Shown here: one piece after another, positions 1-6,922 of the stretch
Layout: every line of letters begins with the position of its first letter
How positions within the stretch are numbered: the first letter of the stretch is position 1
Source of the DNA: JAHWKS01 sp964458385
Lineage (GTDB): Bacteria; Planctomycetota; Planctomycetia; Pirellulales; Pirellulaceae
Direction: 5' to 3'
DNA: 28,569 nt
NCBI GenBank assembly: GCA_964458385.1
Contig: CAYWIS010000059.1
Coordinates: 1 to 28,569, forward strand
Made by a program: the position numbers and the translations under genes
The notes under the pieces: generated by a model
What the model was told of the DNA's origin: nothing
Seen by the model: the letters and a program-made list of their open reading frames with translations, nothing else
Databases searched by the model: none

Positions 1-85
1 TTATGTCGTCGAAGACGCCCATGAACGCATCACACCGCTCTTGGATCAATTTCTCCAGGTAGGGCAACCCTCGGGACGTTCGTAA
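1..85 (+). CDS. 3' end of an unidentified upstream gene (partial)
   Basis: The frame starting at base 2 is open to a TAA at 83-85 and encodes 27 residues ending in QVGQPSGRS. The stop shares its last A with the ATG of the next gene (TAATG), a classic translational-coupling arrangement, so the two proteins are probably made from one mRNA. The fragment is too short to identify. In planctomycetes and methylotrophs, CitG-like and PTPS-like genes can sit in tetrahydromethanopterin-type C1 gene clusters, so a protein of that pathway is a reasonable guess but only an inference. Confidence 0.5.
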   Translation, partial: YVVEDAHERITPLLDQFLQVGQPSGRS

Positions 86-993
86 TGAGCCGAGACTTAC
101 AGGGGGAAACTTCCGAACTTGCCCCACATAAGGAGCAACGGCAGCGTGTGCTGACAATTGGCCAGTGTGCTTCGCTGGCGTGTTTGCTCGAGGCGGCGGC
201 GCCCAAACCGGGGAACGTGCATCGCGGCGCCGATTTTGAAGATGTGACCTTCTATGACTTTGCGGCCAGCGCTGTGGCGATTGCTCCCATAATGGACCGT
301 GCAGCCCAACAGGGCGTTGGCGCGACGGTGTTAGCCGCAATTCAAGCGACGCGTCGTGTGGTTCAGACGAACACGAACTTGGGAATGGTGCTTTTGATGG
401 CGCCGCTGGCGGCGACGCCCCCCGACGTGCCTTTACGCACCGGAATCGCTCAGGTGCTCAAGCGCCTGACCGTGGATGACGCCCGGCAGGTTTATCAAGC
501 GATTCGCCTTGCGGAACCGGGGGGAATGGGAGAAGTTCCCCAAATGGACATTGCCGGCCCACCGCCGCCCGACTTACAAGCAGCAATGCGGTTAGCGGCC
601 GATCGTGACCTGGTCGCCCGGCAATATTCGGAGAACTTCGCGCAGGTGTTGGATTTTGTTGCACCCGTCTTAGTAGCGGGGCAGGCGGCGGGTTGGTCGC
701 TCATCGAAAGCATCGTCTATGCCCACGTGAAAACGATGTGCGAGTTTCCGGACAGCTTGATCGCCCGCAAATGCGGCGAGGCGGTCGCTCGCGAAGCAGC
801 CGCCCGAGCGGGCCGCGTGTTGGACGCGGGGCAGCCAGGCGATCAAGACTATTACTTGGCGTTGTCGGACTTGGATCTATGGTTGCGGGCCGATGGACAT
901 CGCCGCAATCCGGGGACGACCGCCGATTTGATTGCGGCGGGGTTGTTCGTGGGCTTGCGCGAAGGGGACCTTGAGCCGCCGTACCGGTGGTGA
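85..993 (+). CDS. Triphosphoribosyl-dephospho-CoA synthase (CitG/MdcB) family protein
   Basis: The 302-residue protein resembles the CitG/MdcB family, which makes the 2'-(5''-triphosphoribosyl)-3'-dephospho-CoA precursor of the citrate/malonate lyase prosthetic group. Visible signatures are the N-terminal PKPGNVHRG motif (residues 40-48), which matches the family's PKPGLVD-type motif, and the C-terminal NPGTTADLIAAGLF stretch (about residues 276-289), which matches NPGGSADLLAA. No citrate or malonate lyase gene is nearby; the next gene is a pterin synthase. In planctomycetes and methylotrophs, CitG homologues in this context are linked to methanopterin-type cofactor or C1 metabolism, so the true substrate is probably not dephospho-CoA (inference). 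The start overlaps the upstream stop (TAATG), which supports this ATG. Confidence 0.75.
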   Translation: MSRDLQGETSELAPHKEQRQRVLTIGQCASLACLLEAAAPKPGNVHRGADFEDVTFYDFAASAVAIAPIMDRAAQQGVGATVLAAIQATRRVVQTNTNLGMVLLMAPLAATPPDVPLRTGIAQVLKRLTVDDARQVYQAIRLAEPGGMGEVPQMDIAGPPPPDLQAAMRLAADRDLVARQYSENFAQVLDFVAPVLVAGQAAGWSLIESIVYAHVKTMCEFPDSLIARKCGEAVAREAAARAGRVLDAGQPGDQDYYLALSDLDLWLRADGHRRNPGTTADLIAAGLFVGLREGDLEPPYRW

Positions 994-1028
994 CTTGGCC
1001 TTGGAACCCACAGGAGAAGAACGGAGCC

Positions 1029-1541
1029 ATGGCGGAGCGTTATTTTGTTCGTCTTGAGAAGGAGTACCTCGTTTTTAGCGCGGCGCACTTCATCACCTTC
1101 AACGGGAACGTGTGCGAACGGCTGCACGGCCACAATTACCGCGTATCGTGCGAGGTGCACGGTCCGCTCGATGAGAACTCCTACGTGATCGACTTCATCG
1201 CCTTACGCGACACGCTGCGCAACCTTGTTGATGAACTCGACCACCGCGTGATGCTGCCCACCCAGCATCCAGCCATTCGTGTCACGGCGGACGACCGTGA
1301 GGTCACCGCCGTGTTTGAGGATCGCCGCTGGGTCTTTCCGCGGGGAGACTGCGTACTGCTCCCTGTGGCGAACACAACGGCAGAGTTGGTAGCCCGTTAT
1401 TTGGGACTTCGACTGCTTGACGAGCTGGAAGCCCGCACGGGGACGCGTCCAACCTTCGTTCGAATCGGAATTGACGAAAATTTCGGGCAATGGGGATTTT
1501 GCGAGTTAGGCGAGCCCGCAGAAAAAACGTTTGCCCGTTGA
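1029..1541 (+). CDS. 6-pyruvoyl/6-carboxy-tetrahydropterin synthase family (QueD/PTPS-like)
   Basis: The 170-residue protein belongs to the PTPS/QueD fold, which converts dihydroneopterin triphosphate to 6-substituted tetrahydropterins. The zinc ligands are His20 in FSAAHF and His33/His35 in the HGH motif. Cys29 forms the C-x3-HGH pattern of QueD-type enzymes. DELDH (68-72) supplies the Asp/His pair, and Glu150 in GIDEN matches the substrate-binding Glu. An insert of roughly 25-30 residues (about 85-115) lengthens the protein beyond the usual 120-140. A GTG start 42 bases upstream is possible, but the ATG at 1029 has AGGAG at 1012-1016 and begins right at the conserved domain. The neighbouring CitG-like gene suggests a pterin cofactor other than queuosine, perhaps tetrahydromethanopterin (inference); no other queuosine gene is visible. 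Confidence 0.85.
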   Translation: MAERYFVRLEKEYLVFSAAHFITFNGNVCERLHGHNYRVSCEVHGPLDENSYVIDFIALRDTLRNLVDELDHRVMLPTQHPAIRVTADDREVTAVFEDRRWVFPRGDCVLLPVANTTAELVARYLGLRLLDELEARTGTRPTFVRIGIDENFGQWGFCELGEPAEKTFAR

Positions 1542-1591
1542 AGTCTGCGCCCTAATGTTGAATAGACCTACGTTCGAGGGGGGCAGCCTTC

Positions 1592-2101
1592 ATGAGCGCC
1601 GAGCATATTCACCCGTTTATCCGCTCGCTTGCACGCACCTTCCAGACGATGCTTCAGTGCGAAGTCAGTCTGGGGAAACTCTGGTCCCATGCCGAGCGGG
1701 CGCCGCTGTACGATGTGACGGCGGTTATCGGGATGACGGGTAAGGCGACAGGCACGGTCGTTGTCAGCTTTTCTCAGAGTCTGGCGCTAAAAGCGGCGGC
1801 TACGATGCTGCTGACCGAAACCCATGAAATTGACGCCGATGTGATCGACGCCGTTGGCGAGTTGACCAACATGATTGCCGGCGGCGCCAAGGCCGAATTG
1901 CCTCAATGGGAGATGTCGCTGAGCACGCCCAGCATGGTGGTGGGAACACCGCATACCGTGCGTTTTCCCTCCCATGTGCATCCGGTCTGCATGACCTTGC
2001 ATACCGCCTGGGGACCACTGGCGTTGGAGGTGGGATTAGCCATTCCCAAGACAGCCGCCCAACCGTCCAACAAGGTTCTTGCCGAGCCGGTTGGCCGTTA
2101 A
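1592..2101 (+). CDS. CheX/CheC-family chemotaxis phosphatase-like protein
   Basis: The 169-residue single-domain protein has the CheC/CheX/FliY fold signature. The helix DVIDAVGELTNMIAGGAK (about residues 83-100) carries the E-x-x-N catalytic pair, Glu90 and Asn93, which in CheX dephosphorylates CheY-P. There is one such motif, as in CheX rather than CheC, which has two. The surrounding alternation of beta strands (VTAVIGMTG, GTVVVSF) also fits. A purine-rich GAGGGGGG (1576-1583) sits 8 bases before the ATG. No flagellar, CheA or CheY gene lies nearby, so the partner may be a stand-alone response regulator elsewhere. It is transcribed with the same polarity as the pterin genes, 50 bases after them, but a functional tie is not evident. 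Confidence 0.8.
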   Translation: MSAEHIHPFIRSLARTFQTMLQCEVSLGKLWSHAERAPLYDVTAVIGMTGKATGTVVVSFSQSLALKAAATMLLTETHEIDADVIDAVGELTNMIAGGAKAELPQWEMSLSTPSMVVGTPHTVRFPSHVHPVCMTLHTAWGPLALEVGLAIPKTAAQPSNKVLAEPVGR

Positions 2102-2251
2102 CATTCCAGGCTTACTGCTTGGCGCTCGCACGGCGCTGCGCGCCAGGGGCCTAGCCCGGCGGTTTCCCTCAAGTCATTGAAATCGCGATTGCCGTGCCAA
2201 CAAACGCACGGCGGCAAGCGAGGGACGCCCCACCAAGATGCGCCCCTGCGG

Positions 2252-2312
2252 ATAAGAAACACCGCCGAGATTTTCACCATGCGGTTGCGGTCTCGGCGGT
2301 GTACGTTCTTAT
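2252..2312. terminator. Strong hairpin between convergent cheX-like and enolase genes
   Basis: A perfect 12-bp stem pairs 2259-2270 (ACACCGCCGAGA) with 2291-2302 across a 20-base loop. After a 3-base bulge the arms re-pair for another 7 bp (ATAAGAA at 2252-2258 with TTCTTAT at 2306-2312). It lies in the 237-base gap between two convergent genes, 26 bases from the enolase stop, and so is well placed as a bidirectional terminator. The T-rich flanks are short, so termination itself is inferred. Confidence 0.6.
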
Positions 2313-2338
2313 TGCTCAACGCGATTCTTGGGAGCGGC

Positions 2339-3628
2339 TTAGCGCTTCTTCGGGAACATCGGTCCGCCGTACTGCGCGCCGGCGCCCAATTCCTCTTCGA
2401 TCCGCAAAAGCTGGTTGTACTTGGCCATGCGGTCGCTGCGCGAAGCCGACCCGGTTTTGATTTGTCCCGTCGAAAGTGCGACGGCCAGATCGGCAATGGT
2501 GGCGTCTTCGGTCTCACCGCTGCGATGGCTCGAGATGCTGGTGTAGCCGTTGCGGTGCGCCAATTGAATGGCGGCGATCGTTTCTGATACGGTGCCGATT
2601 TGGTTGACCTTGATCAAGATGCTGTTGGCCACCCCTTGATCAATTCCGCGCTGCAAACGCTCGGTATTGGTTACGAATAAGTCGTCGCCGACCAGTTGGA
2701 CACGGTCGCCCAGGCGTGTGGTCAGTAGCTTCCAGCCGTCCCAGTCGTCCTCGCTGCAGCCGTCCTCAATTGAGCAAATAGGATAGTTCTCGGCCCAGTC
2801 GGCTAGCAGTTCGACCATTCCCGCCGAATCGAGTTGTTTACCGCCGATGGTGTAAATGCCTTTTTCGGCGTCGTACAGTTCGGTGGCCGCCACGTCGAGC
2901 GCAATCTGCACTTGGTCGCGAGGCTTGTAGCCGGCCTGTTGGATCGCTTCCATGATCAAGTCCAGCGCATCGCGGTCGCTGGCCAAGTTGGGAGCGAAAC
3001 CGCCTTCGTCGCCCACGGCCGTGTTGAGGCCTTTGCCCTTAAGCACTTTCTTTAGATGGTGGAAAATCTCCACGCCACAGCGGAGAGCGTCGCTGAACCG
3101 CTCGAATCCCAGCGGCATAATCATGAACTCTTGCACGTCGAGCGAATTGTCGGCGTGCTGTCCGCCGTTGATGATATTCATCATCGGCGCGGGAAGCACC
3201 CGAGCGCCGACCCCTCCCAAGTAACGGTACAGCGGCTGGTTGGTGGACACGGCCGCGGCCTTGGCCACCGCCATCGAGACGCCCAAAATCGCGTTAGCGC
3301 CAAGCTTCTTCTTATTGGGCGTGCCATCCAGATCGATCAGCACCTGGTCGATCGTTAATTGATCCAGAGCGTCGTAACCTTGGAGAGCGTCAGAAATGGT
3401 CGTATTGACGTTCTCGACCGCTTTCGTCACGCCTTTGCCCAGGAACATGCTCTTGTCTTCGTCGCGCAGTTCCCAAGCCTCGTGAACGCCGGTGCTGGCT
3501 CCGCTGGGCACCGCCGCTCGCCCTTGGGCTCCGTCCATCAAGGTCACTTCGACTTCGACGGTAGGATTGCCGCGGCTATCAAAAATCTGGCGGGCGTGAA
3601 TGGAATCGATAATGCTGCCTGACATCAT
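2339..3628 (-). CDS. eno: Enolase (phosphopyruvate hydratase)
   Basis: Enolase converts 2-phosphoglycerate to phosphoenolpyruvate in glycolysis. The 429-residue length is standard. Visible signatures are the N-terminal ARQIFDSRGNPTVEVEV region, the GDEGGFAP motif with the catalytic Glu, the SIEDGC motif and the Mg2+-binding Asp in GDDLFVTN, the ILIKVNQIGT segment with the general-base Lys, SHRSGETED, and KTGSASRSDR with the second active-site Lys. The ORF opens with two consecutive Met codons; the true start could be either (3628 or 3625). No strong Shine-Dalgarno is seen. It stands alone, with a hairpin terminator just downstream and a hairpin plus weak promoter upstream. Confidence 0.98.
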   Translation of the reverse strand: MMSGSIIDSIHARQIFDSRGNPTVEVEVTLMDGAQGRAAVPSGASTGVHEAWELRDEDKSMFLGKGVTKAVENVNTTISDALQGYDALDQLTIDQVLIDLDGTPNKKKLGANAILGVSMAVAKAAAVSTNQPLYRYLGGVGARVLPAPMMNIINGGQHADNSLDVQEFMIMPLGFERFSDALRCGVEIFHHLKKVLKGKGLNTAVGDEGGFAPNLASDRDALDLIMEAIQQAGYKPRDQVQIALDVAATELYDAEKGIYTIGGKQLDSAGMVELLADWAENYPICSIEDGCSEDDWDGWKLLTTRLGDRVQLVGDDLFVTNTERLQRGIDQGVANSILIKVNQIGTVSETIAAIQLAHRNGYTSISSHRSGETEDATIADLAVALSTGQIKTGSASRSDRMAKYNQLLRIEEELGAGAQYGGPMFPKKR

Positions 3629-3652
3629 CTTTGGCGTCCGTTGTGTGAGAGG

Positions 3653-3680
3653 AATACCCCGTGACTCGTCGACGGGTATT
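3653..3680 (-). promoter_or_regulatory. Inverted repeat in the enolase 5' leader
   Basis: The arms AATACCCCGT (3653-3662) and ACGGGTATT (3672-3680) pair with a single-base bulge around a 9-base loop, about 25 bases upstream of the enolase start codon. The position suits a protein-binding operator or an mRNA leader hairpin. Nothing shows which, and chance is possible. Confidence 0.3.
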
Positions 3681-3735
3681 GTGCCGCAAAAGCGATTGGT
3701 TGACTAGGCGTGGCAACGTGCCGCTCAGGGGCCTA

Positions 3736-3765
3736 AAGATAGAATTTTCGCCAGGCGTTTCCCAA
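3736..3765 (-). promoter_or_regulatory. eno: Candidate sigma-70-like promoter for enolase
   Basis: Read on the minus strand, TTGGGA (3765-3760) and TATCTT (3741-3736) are separated by 18 bases. Each matches four of six consensus positions. Transcription would start about 100 bases upstream of the enolase ATG and include the leader inverted repeat. This is a weak match found by eye. Confidence 0.3.
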
Positions 3766-3872
3766 GGGAAGCGCGGCTACACCAAGATCAATTGCCCGGC
3801 GCATTCCCAGCGCAGCGGCGCCCCGCGGCGTAATTCGGCCGTAAGGGAAAATTGACCACCGCAGCGCGGGCG

Positions 3873-4835
3873 TTAACGGAGCGCGCTTGCTGGTTGCGGT
3901 TCACGCTTGACCGACGAGGTTAAGCCCGGCGCCTCACGGGCGGGAGGCGTAAACACGGTCACGGCGCGCGGAACCACGCGGAAATGGGCAGGCGTGTAGG
4001 TCAAGATTTCGCCATCGGCGTTCACGGCGCGACGGCGACGGGTGATGATCTCAAATTCTCGACCGCGAAATGTACGCACGTAGGCGCGATTCTTCAGTCG
4101 CCCCGACTTTAATGCCCACAGCAGAGGGGGGAGTTGCCACCAGTGATTGACTTCCAGGCAGAATAGATCGAGCCACTGATCGTCAATCGCCGCATCTTCC
4201 GCCACGCTCAGAAACCCGCCATAGAACCGGCCGTTACCCACGGTGATTTGCACGCACCGGGTTGTGTAGACTTCGTTGTCGGTGCGTATCTCGGCGTGAA
4301 AAGGACGCAAGTTGCGTAGCACGCGGCTCGCGGTAATCAGATACGCCAAGGCGCCCCAACGCTTCTTCACATCGCGCGTCAGTTGCGAGGTGATCTCCAC
4401 GCTCATGCCCATTCCGGCCACATTAAAATAGTACTTGCCGTTGACGCATCCGACATCGATTTGGCGCCTATTGCCGTCGGCAATGACTCGGCAGGCATGG
4501 TCTAAGTCTGCTCCAATCCCCAAGGTATGCGCGAGGTCATTCGCAGTGCCCAGCGGCAGGATCCCCAGTGGCAAACCCGTTTCGACCAGTCCCTGAACGG
4601 CGCCGTTTAAGGTTCCGTCGCCGCCGCCAATTACCACCAGATCGACGCTCTTGTGGTGTTCGAGAATAAGCCGCGTCAGGTCATCTCGCTTCCGAATGCG
4701 TTTGGGGATCAGCTCAAACCCATAGCTTTTAAGCTGCTCGAAGGCGTAGTCGAGCCTTTGCGCGACCTTGCGCGCCCCTAAATTGCCCAGGAACAGCGCG
4801 CGCTTGAGTTCCGATTGAGGTTTGCCTGCTTCCAT
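3873..4835 (-). CDS. Diacylglycerol kinase family lipid kinase (YegS/BmrU-like)
   Basis: The 320-residue protein has the DAGK catalytic domain fold, which phosphorylates diacylglycerol, phosphatidylglycerol or sphingoid-type lipids with ATP. The nucleotide-binding GGGDGTLN loop is at residues 70-77, followed by LGTANDLA at 95-102, both hallmark motifs. NVAGMGMSVEI and the C-terminal NADGE motif, part of the second beta-sandwich domain, follow. Length fits the YegS/BmrU group. An AAGG about 9 bases upstream of the ATG supports the start. There are no operon partners: more than 200 bases separate it from both neighbours. The lipid substrate cannot be told from sequence. Confidence 0.88.
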   Translation of the reverse strand: MEAGKPQSELKRALFLGNLGARKVAQRLDYAFEQLKSYGFELIPKRIRKRDDLTRLILEHHKSVDLVVIGGGDGTLNGAVQGLVETGLPLGILPLGTANDLAHTLGIGADLDHACRVIADGNRRQIDVGCVNGKYYFNVAGMGMSVEITSQLTRDVKKRWGALAYLITASRVLRNLRPFHAEIRTDNEVYTTRCVQITVGNGRFYGGFLSVAEDAAIDDQWLDLFCLEVNHWWQLPPLLWALKSGRLKNRAYVRTFRGREFEIITRRRRAVNADGEILTYTPAHFRVVPRAVTVFTPPAREAPGLTSSVKREPQPASALR

Positions 4836-5048
4836 GAGTCCCGGCCTTACGTTGAGTCCCGCAGAGAAATTCGGTCGCGGGCGCTTCTCCTAACAGCAAA
4901 TGCCGGGCCAAAACTCATTTCCACTAACTGCCTGGGCAAGCGCAGCTTCCTCTACTCAGCGAGTCAGCGCCGCGCGGGGGCCGATAGCGGTGGAAGATTT
5001 CTCGCCTTCCTCCGCGTACGTTTGAGAACGGTCGGTAATACCGGAGGC

Positions 5049-5064
5049 CCGTCGCAGGCGACGG
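5049..5064. terminator. Small hairpin just past the AAA+ ATPase stop codon
   Basis: CCGTCG (5049-5054) and CGACGG (5059-5064) form a 6-bp GC-rich stem around CAGG, beginning 3 bases after the minus-strand stop codon at 5067-5069. There is no T-run behind it, so it could be only part of a terminator or a chance pairing. Confidence 0.3.
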
Positions 5065-5066
5065 AG

Positions 5067-6635
5067 TTACATGATGGCGAAGTAATTCGCCACCGCAAAG
5101 TCGAACGCCTCGGTCGTAAGCTTGAGCTCTTTGCGCTCATATAGGCAATGATGGCGCACTTGAAGCAGCAGGTCGCGCGGTTGGCAGCAACGGAAGGGGC
5201 GGTTCGCCTGACGATAGTGCTTTTGGATGACGTACTCGATGACGCCCTCGTGATATTCGAATCCCAACTTGGGGCACATCATGCGGAACAGTTCGCGGAA
5301 CTCGTCCTCCGTCGGATCGGTGACTTCGATCTTGTAAGGAATTCGACGCAAGAAGGCGTCGTCGCACAAATCGCGCGGTTCGAGGTTGGTAGAAAAAATG
5401 ATAAGCTGATCAAACGGCACCTGGATCTTCTTGCCGTTCGCCATGTTAAGATAGTCATAGCGTTTTTCCAGGGGCACAATCCAGCGATTGAGCAACTCGT
5501 CGGTGCTCATCCGTTGCCGGCCAAAGTCGTCGATCACCAACGTGCCGCAGTTACTCTTAAGCTGCACGGGCGCTTCGCTCACCCCGGTGGACGAGTTCAG
5601 GGCCACTTCCAGGTTTTCCATGGTCAATTCACCGCCCACCACAATCGTGGGACGACGAATGCGGACCCAACGCTTGTCGATCTGTGACTGATCGAGCAGG
5701 CCCTCGTTCTTTTCCAGCGGAACCTCTTCATGGTTCATGGGGTCGAATAACCGCATGATTTCGCCGTCGATCCCCAATGCCCGAGGAATCCAGATGTATT
5801 CCCCAAACGCCTTTGTCACACGTTCGGCGATGCTCGTCTTGCCGTTGCCGGGGGCGCCGTAGAGGAACATACCACGGCTTGAGTTAATCGCCGGTCCCAA
5901 CCGCGCAAGCATTTCGGGCGTGATGAGCAAGTCGGAAAAGGCGTTCCGCAAATCTTCCGGCGTGGGGTGCTGGTTCTCCAGCGACTGCGCCTTGACGCTG
6001 GCAATGTAATCGGACAGCGATACCGGCGCCGCGCCAAAGTAGGTGCAGTGCGCCGCATAGCGACGCGCACGCTCGCGCCCGAGATCGGTCAGTTGGTAGA
6101 GGTAGTCGCCCATGGTGGCCGCCCCGCGATACACCACCAACTGGTCGAACTTCATCTGCCGTAAAACTTCTTCCACCAGAACGAACGGCAGTTTGAGTTG
6201 GTCGGCAATCTGGCGACCGGTTTGGTCGCCGCGCGTGAGCAGATACTTGAGCGTTAGCGCCTCTACCTCGGCGTCGGTCAGACCTGCCGCTTGCAGTGAG
6301 GTCGGCTCCAGCGGAATAAACGTGTCTTTGGGTTCTTCGCGCTTGGGTGGAGGTGGCGCCACTTCGGGCACTGCGGGAATGTGCTCGGGTTCGGGCGCGG
6401 GGGCTACGGCGCTGGCGTTACGGGTCAAATGATGAATGCGTTCAAGCAAACGATCGAGCTTTTCGTCGCGAGGTTCGACGTCGCTCGACTCTGGCCGCGA
6501 GGGTTCTTCGAAATTGTCCACGGGATCCGGGGCCGGCGGTGGATGGAGTGCGGTTGTCTCGGCTGGCCCAGGATCCTGTGATTTTCCCACAAGTCGCGAA
6601 AACAGGTGATCGCCAAAAGAACCGCGCATTGCCAT
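5067..6635 (-). CDS. AAA+ ATPase with Pro-rich N-terminus and winged-helix-like region
   Basis: The 522-residue cytosolic protein has three parts. Residues 20-105 are Pro/Glu-rich and low in complexity. Residues about 115-200 look like a winged-helix domain (LTDAEVEALTLKYLL, then a GRQIADQL helix and a YLYQLTDLGRERAR wing). An AAA+ module follows with Walker A GAPGNGKT (260-267), Walker B LVIDD (366-370), sensor-1 IFSTN (413-417) and a candidate arginine finger in FLRRI (429-432). The C-terminal lid contains FRCCQPRDLL. There is no signal peptide or membrane segment. Similar stand-alone ATPases occur in planctomycetes and other bacteria, sometimes near secretion or pilus genes, but none of those are here. 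The role is unknown; DNA- or RNA-guided remodelling of a complex is speculative. Confidence 0.75.
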   Translation of the reverse strand: MAMRGSFGDHLFSRLVGKSQDPGPAETTALHPPPAPDPVDNFEEPSRPESSDVEPRDEKLDRLLERIHHLTRNASAVAPAPEPEHIPAVPEVAPPPPKREEPKDTFIPLEPTSLQAAGLTDAEVEALTLKYLLTRGDQTGRQIADQLKLPFVLVEEVLRQMKFDQLVVYRGAATMGDYLYQLTDLGRERARRYAAHCTYFGAAPVSLSDYIASVKAQSLENQHPTPEDLRNAFSDLLITPEMLARLGPAINSSRGMFLYGAPGNGKTSIAERVTKAFGEYIWIPRALGIDGEIMRLFDPMNHEEVPLEKNEGLLDQSQIDKRWVRIRRPTIVVGGELTMENLEVALNSSTGVSEAPVQLKSNCGTLVIDDFGRQRMSTDELLNRWIVPLEKRYDYLNMANGKKIQVPFDQLIIFSTNLEPRDLCDDAFLRRIPYKIEVTDPTEDEFRELFRMMCPKLGFEYHEGVIEYVIQKHYRQANRPFRCCQPRDLLLQVRHHCLYERKELKLTTEAFDFAVANYFAIM

Positions 6636-6728
6636 TACCGGCTACATCAGGTCACGAAGGAATAGACAGAACATCTGAGCAACCTTAGGTCGCATCCCCA
6701 CGAGGGTCAAATGCCGCTGCGGCGCTAC

Positions 6729-6757
6729 TTGTTTGCTGGACCGCTAGGGACTAGAAT
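6729..6757 (+). promoter_or_regulatory. Candidate promoter of the sugar ABC operon
   Basis: TTGTTT (6729-6734) and TAGAAT (6752-6757) are spaced by 17 bases in the divergent gap between the AAA+ gene and the sugar-binding lipoprotein. The -10 matches five of six consensus positions. The -35 is weaker. Transcripts would carry a leader of about 160 bases. Confidence 0.4.
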
Positions 6758-6807
6758 CGCCCGGTGTAACTCATAGTGAGGCAAGGAATTACGACGGCCG
6801 TCCTGCT

Positions 6808-6822
6808 GGCGGCGAAGCCGCC
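6808..6822 (+). promoter_or_regulatory. GC hairpin in the leader of the sugar-binding protein gene
   Basis: GGCGGC (6808-6813), a GAA loop and GCCGCC (6817-6822) form a compact 6-bp stem in the long leader between the candidate promoter and the ATG at 6923. It might affect translation or mRNA stability. The rest of the 287-base divergent gap (6636-6922) shows no other feature. Confidence 0.3.
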
Positions 6823-6922
6823 GTCACGGTTCTACGTGGGGCGGTCCGGGGCGACGCCTTCAGCTTCACCTCCTTGGTTCCGCCTCGCCGACTCATCATC
6901 CCTTTGCGTCTGGGAGCGTTAT

